Shown in pieces: positions 60,114 through 64,000 of a DNA stretch of 64,000 bases. Below the pieces are notes generated by a model. It did not search any database, was not told the DNA's origin, and worked only from the letters and a program-made list of their open reading frames with translations. A program made the position numbers and the translations under genes. The first letter of the stretch is position 1. Every line of letters starts with the position of its first letter. Origin of the DNA: Haloflavibacter putidus (GTDB taxonomy: Bacteria > Bacteroidota > Bacteroidia > Flavobacteriales > Flavobacteriaceae); contig NZ_VIAR01000002.1 in the NCBI RefSeq assembly GCF_006546625.1, positions 62,001-126,000 of the forward strand, given 5' to 3'.

Positions 60114-60953
60114 ATGAGTAAAATAGAGTGGAAGACCGCAAAGGAATACGAAGATATAACGTACAAAAAATCAAATGGCGTAGCCAGAATTGCTTTTAAC
60201 AGACCAGATGTGCGCAATGCTTTCAGACCAAAAACAACTTCAGAATTATTAGATGCTTTTCACGATGCGCAAGAAGATACCGACATTGGCGTAGTTTTAC
60301 TATCTGCCGAAGGACCTTCTTCTAAAGACGGCGTTTATAGTTTTTGCAGCGGTGGCGATCAAAAAGCGCGCGGTCACCAAGGTTATGTGGGAGAAGATGG
60401 TTATCACCGACTTAATATTTTAGAAGTGCAGCGTCTCATTCGCTTTATGCCAAAAGCCGTAATCTGTGTGGTGCCGGGTTGGGCAGTAGGCGGCGGTCAT
60501 AGTTTACACGTGGTTTGCGATATGACTTTGGCCAGCAAAGAACACGCAATTTTTAAACAAACAGATGCAGATGTAACCAGTTTTGATGCCGGTTACGGTT
60601 CTGCTTATCTTGCCAAAATGGTAGGACAAAAAAAAGCACGCGAGATTTTCTTTTTAGGAAGAAATTACTCGGCTCAAGAAGCTTATGAAATGGGAATGGT
60701 AAACGCCGTAATACCACATGACGATTTAGAAGATACCGCCTACGAATGGGCGCAAGAAATTTTAGCCAAAAGCCCAACTTCTATAAAAATGCTAAAATTT
60801 GCTATGAACCTTACCGATGACGGAATGGTGGGGCAACAAGTTTTTGCCGGAGAGGCAACACGCTTGGCTTATATGACAGAAGAAGCCAAAGAGGGCCGAA
60901 ATGCTTTTTTAGAAAAAAGAAAACCTAATTTTGAAAAGAAATGGCTTCCGTAG
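60114..60953 (+). CDS. menB: 1,4-Dihydroxy-2-naphthoyl-CoA synthase
   Basis: A 279-residue crotonase-fold enzyme of menaquinone synthesis that cyclises OSB-CoA to DHNA-CoA. Recognisable segments are YKKSNGVARIAFNRPDVRNA (17-36), YSFCSGGDQKARG with the oxyanion glycines (about 77-89), VVPGWAVGGGHSLHVVCDMT and TDADVTSFDAGYGSAYLAKM. It is full length for MenB. Its last 13 bases overlap the following PH-domain gene. The other men genes lie at 50.7-54 kb; menA and menC/menE are outside the window. Confidence 0.96.
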   Translation: MSKIEWKTAKEYEDITYKKSNGVARIAFNRPDVRNAFRPKTTSELLDAFHDAQEDTDIGVVLLSAEGPSSKDGVYSFCSGGDQKARGHQGYVGEDGYHRLNILEVQRLIRFMPKAVICVVPGWAVGGGHSLHVVCDMTLASKEHAIFKQTDADVTSFDAGYGSAYLAKMVGQKKAREIFFLGRNYSAQEAYEMGMVNAVIPHDDLEDTAYEWAQEILAKSPTSIKMLKFAMNLTDDGMVGQQVFAGEATRLAYMTEEAKEGRNAFLEKRKPNFEKKWLP

Positions 60954-61477
60954 AAGAAACTAATTTTACCAACCAACAGATAGATTTGCAAACCTTGCCC
61001 AAGTATGAAGATTTGCATTTTCATACAATTAATAAACGCAACCTTAGCAAAACCTTGCTACAAAGCGGCATATTTGCTTTGGTGTTAGTTTTGCTTAATT
61101 TTCTGGCTTACTGGTTTTTAGCATCCGGTTTTTGGTTGCCCATTATCACAAGCATTTCTGGTGTATTAATTTTGCTTTTGGTAATACATTGTTTTTTGGC
61201 TCATAAAGCTTTAGGTTACGCTTTACGCGGAAAAGATATTGCCTTTAAACACGGGTATATTGTAGAAGAAATAACGCTAATTCCCTTTAATAGAATTCAA
61301 CATGTGTCTACTTCTCGCAGTTTTTTAGATAAGTTGTTTAGCCTTTCGCAATTAAATATTTATACTGCCGGTGGACAGGCAAGTGACGTAAGTATTCCCG
61401 GCTTAACCCCAGATTTGGCACTTCAACTAAAACAAGAATTAGCCAATAAAATTAGCGAAAGTGTAGATGCAGACTAA
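60941..61477 (+). CDS. Bacterial PH-domain membrane protein (YdbS-like)
   Basis: The 178-residue protein has two membrane segments (about 42-85, LLQSGIFALVLVLLNFLAYW and ITSISGVLILLLVIHCFLA) and then a bPH_2-type domain: ALRGKDIAFKHGYIVEEITL, IPFNRIQHVSTSRSFLDKLF, LNIYTAGGQASDVSIPGL. This resembles YdbS of Bacillus, which acts with YdbT. It starts inside the end of menB (13-base overlap) and its stop overlaps the next gene by 11 bases, so translation is coupled. YdbST-like pairs are linked to antimicrobial resistance in Bacillus; here the role is unknown. Confidence 0.85.
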   Translation: MASVEETNFTNQQIDLQTLPKYEDLHFHTINKRNLSKTLLQSGIFALVLVLLNFLAYWFLASGFWLPIITSISGVLILLLVIHCFLAHKALGYALRGKDIAFKHGYIVEEITLIPFNRIQHVSTSRSFLDKLFSLSQLNIYTAGGQASDVSIPGLTPDLALQLKQELANKISESVDAD

Positions 61478-63014
61478 AAGTTTTTCTAAACCCGAGCGCC
61501 AATCTAAAATTGGTATTTTGTTTATATTTCTTAGAACTATTTATAAACTTTTACGGGGTTTCTGGGTGTTGGCAGTCTATTTTATTTTGGGAGATTTTTT
61601 TTCCGGCCTCACTTGGTATATGGTTGCAGGTTCTATTTTATTAGGTTTGGCAGCCTTGATTTACAGTTATGTAGATTATCTTAAGTTTCAGTTTCATATT
61701 AATTATTCTGCACAAGAATTTGTTTTGAGCAAAGGCGTTTTCAATACAGATAATACCGCTATTCCTTTCTCCAAAATACAACAAGTCTATTTAGAGCAAT
61801 CTATTTTACAACGTATTATTGGTATTAAAAGCGTTGTGGTAGACACGGCCGGTAGTAAAGAAAAAGAAATAAAAATTAAAGCTTTACAGCAAGAAAAGGC
61901 CTCCCACTTAAAAGAGATTCTGTTAAACCTGGTAGAAAATATAGAAACCGAAACCGTAACAGAAAAAGAGTTTCAAACGGAAGAAGCCAGCGTACAAAAT
62001 AAAAAAGAGCCGGAAAAAGAAGAAGAATGGACGTACCGTTTGTCTGTTGGCAGACTACTTAAAATTGGGTTAACCTCCAATTATCTGCGCGGTATAGGCT
62101 TGTTATTTTTTCTTTACGGAACAATTCAAAGCGAGATAAACCAATTTGCTGTAGATAACGAAGTAGTAGGAGATGCATCTGAATTTATGTCTAACTCTAC
62201 CGAAATTATTTTTAAAAGCGCTTTGTACATTTTTATTGGCGCAATTTTACTTTTTTTTGCCGGTTTGCTTATAACCGTAGTAGAAGTTTTTATAAAATAT
62301 TACAATCTTAAATTAACGCAAACCAAAACTAGTTTGCTGTTAGAGATGGGTTTAAAAACCACTAAACATATTGCGCTAAAGCCAAAAAGGGTTCAGCTTT
62401 ATCGGGTGCTTACCAATCCCATTCAAAAAAAGCTAAATTTATATGAGGTGCAATTGGCAATTGCCGGAAGCACAGATGGTTTAAGTAAAAACAAAGTAAA
62501 AATCCCCGGCTTAAAACAAGAGTTTTTAAAACATATTCATCGTTTTATATTTGATAAACCTTCTGAAAACGGAACGGTTTATAAACCTCATAAGATTTGG
62601 ATTTTCCGTAAAGTAGTACGTTTTTCTATTATTCCTCTATTATTAATAACAGGATTAAACTTTATTTTTGAGTTTTCAGAATGGCATTATATTCTTCTAT
62701 TTGGTGCTGTATTTTTAATTTTAGTAAGTGTTTATCAGTTTTTTGCTTATAGAAAGACTTATCTAAGTATATCGCCAAATTTCATTAGAAAAAATATAGG
62801 TTTATGGAATCAAAAACAGGAAATTGCGGAGATATTCAAATTTCAAGGCGTTAGTATAAAGCAGCCTTTTTGGTACAAAAAAAGAGGGCTAGTAAATATT
62901 ACTCTGCATACAGCCGGGGGCGATTTGCATTACAGATTTATTTCTGAAAGTGTAGCTAAAGAAATTAATTATATACTGTATAAAATAGAAACATCCACAA
63001 AAGCGTGGATGTAA
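61467..63014 (+). CDS. Bacterial PH-domain membrane protein (YdbT-like)
   Basis: The 515-residue protein has membrane segments near 20-65, 205-230, 250-280 and 385-425. It contains three bPH_2-like units, each with an I-P-F-x-K/R-I-Q-type strand: AIPFSKIQQVYLEQSILQRI, ALKPKRVQLYRVLTNPIQKK and AEIFKFQGVSIKQPF. A charged linker (EKEFQTEEASVQNKKEPEKE) sits after the first. The pair with YdbS-like protein, coupled by overlap and following menB, suggests a membrane complex. In Bacillus, YdbS/YdbT confer resistance to amylocyclicin; the activity of this pair is not known. Confidence 0.85.
   Translation: MQTKSFSKPERQSKIGILFIFLRTIYKLLRGFWVLAVYFILGDFFSGLTWYMVAGSILLGLAALIYSYVDYLKFQFHINYSAQEFVLSKGVFNTDNTAIPFSKIQQVYLEQSILQRIIGIKSVVVDTAGSKEKEIKIKALQQEKASHLKEILLNLVENIETETVTEKEFQTEEASVQNKKEPEKEEEWTYRLSVGRLLKIGLTSNYLRGIGLLFFLYGTIQSEINQFAVDNEVVGDASEFMSNSTEIIFKSALYIFIGAILLFFAGLLITVVEVFIKYYNLKLTQTKTSLLLEMGLKTTKHIALKPKRVQLYRVLTNPIQKKLNLYEVQLAIAGSTDGLSKNKVKIPGLKQEFLKHIHRFIFDKPSENGTVYKPHKIWIFRKVVRFSIIPLLLITGLNFIFEFSEWHYILLFGAVFLILVSVYQFFAYRKTYLSISPNFIRKNIGLWNQKQEIAEIFKFQGVSIKQPFWYKKRGLVNITLHTAGGDLHYRFISESVAKEINYILYKIETSTKAWM
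62991..63012. terminator. Possible terminator hairpin at the end of the PH-domain gene
   Basis: An 8-base perfect stem ACATCCAC/GTGGATGT with a 6-base loop overlaps the last codons and stop region, and is followed by a T-rich stretch. It lies between convergent genes. Confidence 0.4.
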
Positions 63015-63047
63015 CTATTTTTATTTGTATTTAAATTGCAGGTTTAT

Positions 63048-64000
63048 TTAACGCAAAGCCGTAAATTTACTTGGGTTTACTTCATTAAAAATTCCGTAAA
63101 CCTTTTCAAAAATATCCTCGGCAGAAGGTTTTGAGAAATAATCGCCATCTGTACTGTACGCAGGTCTATGCGCTTTGGCAGATAAAGTTTGCGGTTTACT
63201 ATCTAAATATCTATAAGCATTTTGTTTGTCTACAATTTCAGATAAAATATAAGCAGAAGCTCCTCCTGGCACATCTTCATCAATAACCAATAATCTGTTG
63301 GTTTTTTGCACACTTTTTACAAGATCTTGGTTAATATCTAAAGGCAACAGCGATTGTACATCTATAACTTCTGCATCTATACCAATTTTCGCCAATTCCT
63401 CTGCGGCTTCCTCTACAATTCTAAAAGTAGAACCGTAAGAAACCAAGGTAATATCTTTACCTTCTCTTACTGTTTCTATAACGCCAATAGGCGTTTTAAA
63501 TTCGCCTAAATTATCTGGCATTTTTTCTTTAAGACGGTAACCGTTAAGCGATTCTACAATAAGTGCCGGCTCGTCGCTGGCCAATAAAGTATTGTAGAAA
63601 CCAGCGGCTTTGGTCATGTTTCTTGGCACCAAAACGTGAATTCCTCTAATTAGATTTATAATACCACTCATTGGCGAACCGGAGTGCCAGATACCTTCTA
63701 AACGGTGTCCACGCGTTCTAACAATTAATGGTGCTTTTTGTTTTCCTTTGGTACGATATTGTACGGTTGCCAAATCGTCACTCATAATTTGCAACGCATA
63801 CAAAAGATAATCTAAATACTGAATTTCTGCAATAGGGCGTAAGCCTCGCATTGCCATCCCGATACCTTGACCCAAAATGGTGGCTTCTCTAATCCCGGCA
63901 TCGTCTACACGTAAAACGCCGTGTTTTTCTTGCAAGCCTTCCAAACCTTGGTTTACATCGCCAATATTACCGGAATCTTCCCCAAAAATTAAGGTTTCCG
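63048..64000 (-). CDS. 2-oxoacid dehydrogenase E1 component, beta part (5' end outside window)
   Basis: The frame stays open to the window edge (upstream codons read [20 protein letters not shown] before the internal Met at 63944), so only about 317 C-terminal residues are seen. They match the transketolase-like pyrimidine-binding and C-terminal domains of E1-beta: AIEYxLD-type [75 protein letters not shown] and [14 protein letters not shown]. Flavobacterial proteins of this type fuse alpha and beta halves to about 800 residues. Branched-chain or general 2-oxoacid oxidation is likely; substrate is uncertain. Confidence 0.85.
   Translation of the reverse strand, partial: ETLIFGEDSGNIGDVNQGLEGLQEKHGVLRVDDAGIREATILGQGIGMAMRGLRPIAEIQYLDYLLYALQIMSDDLATVQYRTKGKQKAPLIVRTRGHRLEGIWHSGSPMSGIINLIRGIHVLVPRNMTKAAGFYNTLLASDEPALIVESLNGYRLKEKMPDNLGEFKTPIGVIETVREGKDITLVSYGSTFRIVEEAAEELAKIGIDAEVIDVQSLLPLDINQDLVKSVQKTNRLLVIDEDVPGGASAYILSEIVDKQNAYRYLDSKPQTLSAKAHRPAYSTDGDYFSKPSAEDIFEKVYGIFNEVNPSKFTALR

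Noticed and set aside
1-64000. CRISPR arrays, tRNA or rRNA genes, insertion sequences, prophage
   Set aside because: No regularly spaced repeats, no tRNA T-loop signature, no transposase or phage structural proteins were found on reading both strands.

Overview
The window looks like a chromosomal segment of a low-GC member of Flavobacteriaceae (Bacteroidetes). Supporting signs are one secreted protein with a type A and three with a type B type IX secretion (T9SS) sorting domain, lineage proteins such as DUF2911, DUF5606 and DUF2853, a menaquinone pathway, a fused ResB/CcsA cytochrome c biogenesis protein, many TAnnTTTG promoter elements, and weak Shine-Dalgarno signals. No rRNA, tRNA, insertion sequence, prophage or CRISPR array was recognised, and no stretch above 300 bases lacks a gene. 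The genus cannot be fixed from the sequence alone.

Layout. 0-5 kb: the end of a superfamily I helicase, a KdsB-KdnB fusion (CMP-Kdo / 8-amino-Kdo synthesis) and a photolyase-SDR-SRPBCC operon. 5-14 kb: a lipoprotein, a T9SS-exported zinc metalloprotease, a DUF2911 protein, and an operon of PIG-L deacetylase, an unlisted 37-residue membrane peptide and a sodium/solute symporter. 14-17.4 kb: a mini-MscS channel, then an operon of DUF2520 dehydrogenase, KdsC-like phosphatase, archaeal-type UbiA prenyltransferase and Maf. 17.4-23 kb: ccsBA and uvrB. 23-30.7 kb: three large T9SS type B proteins in tandem. 30.7-38.7 kb: an ABC-2 exporter, an uncharacterised kinase-like protein, a nucleoid-associated protein, heme A synthase, CCA-adding enzyme and TsaC. 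38.7-46.2 kb: a lipopolysaccharide/outer-core region with glycosyltransferases, a Kdo-kinase-like protein, a heptosyltransferase-like GT9 and a glycerophosphotransferase-like protein. 46.3-50.6 kb: dapD, ruvX, def, DUF5606, mazG and an esterase. 50.7-54.4 kb: menaquinone genes (thioesterase, menF, menD) and DUF2853. 54.5-58.1 kb: a likely accessory block with MgtC, a K+-channel-like protein and a three-gene operon (GntA/YcgG-type heme N-hydroxylase, PaiB-like flavoprotein, DUF1989). 58.2-64 kb: CvfB, two small secreted proteins, menB, two bacterial PH-domain membrane proteins and the 3' part of a 2-oxoacid dehydrogenase E1-beta gene.

Themes. Envelope biogenesis recurs: Kdo activation and probable 8-amination, Kdo8P phosphatase, Kdo kinase, glycosyltransferases and T9SS cargo. 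Menaquinone synthesis is split over two loci. The most promising under-described system is the 56.3-58.1 kb operon, whose families point to oxidation and hydrolysis of a guanidino or related nitrogen compound. A second unusual signal is the strong over-representation of the 10-mer TTCCGTAAAG on both strands, in several reading frames and between genes.
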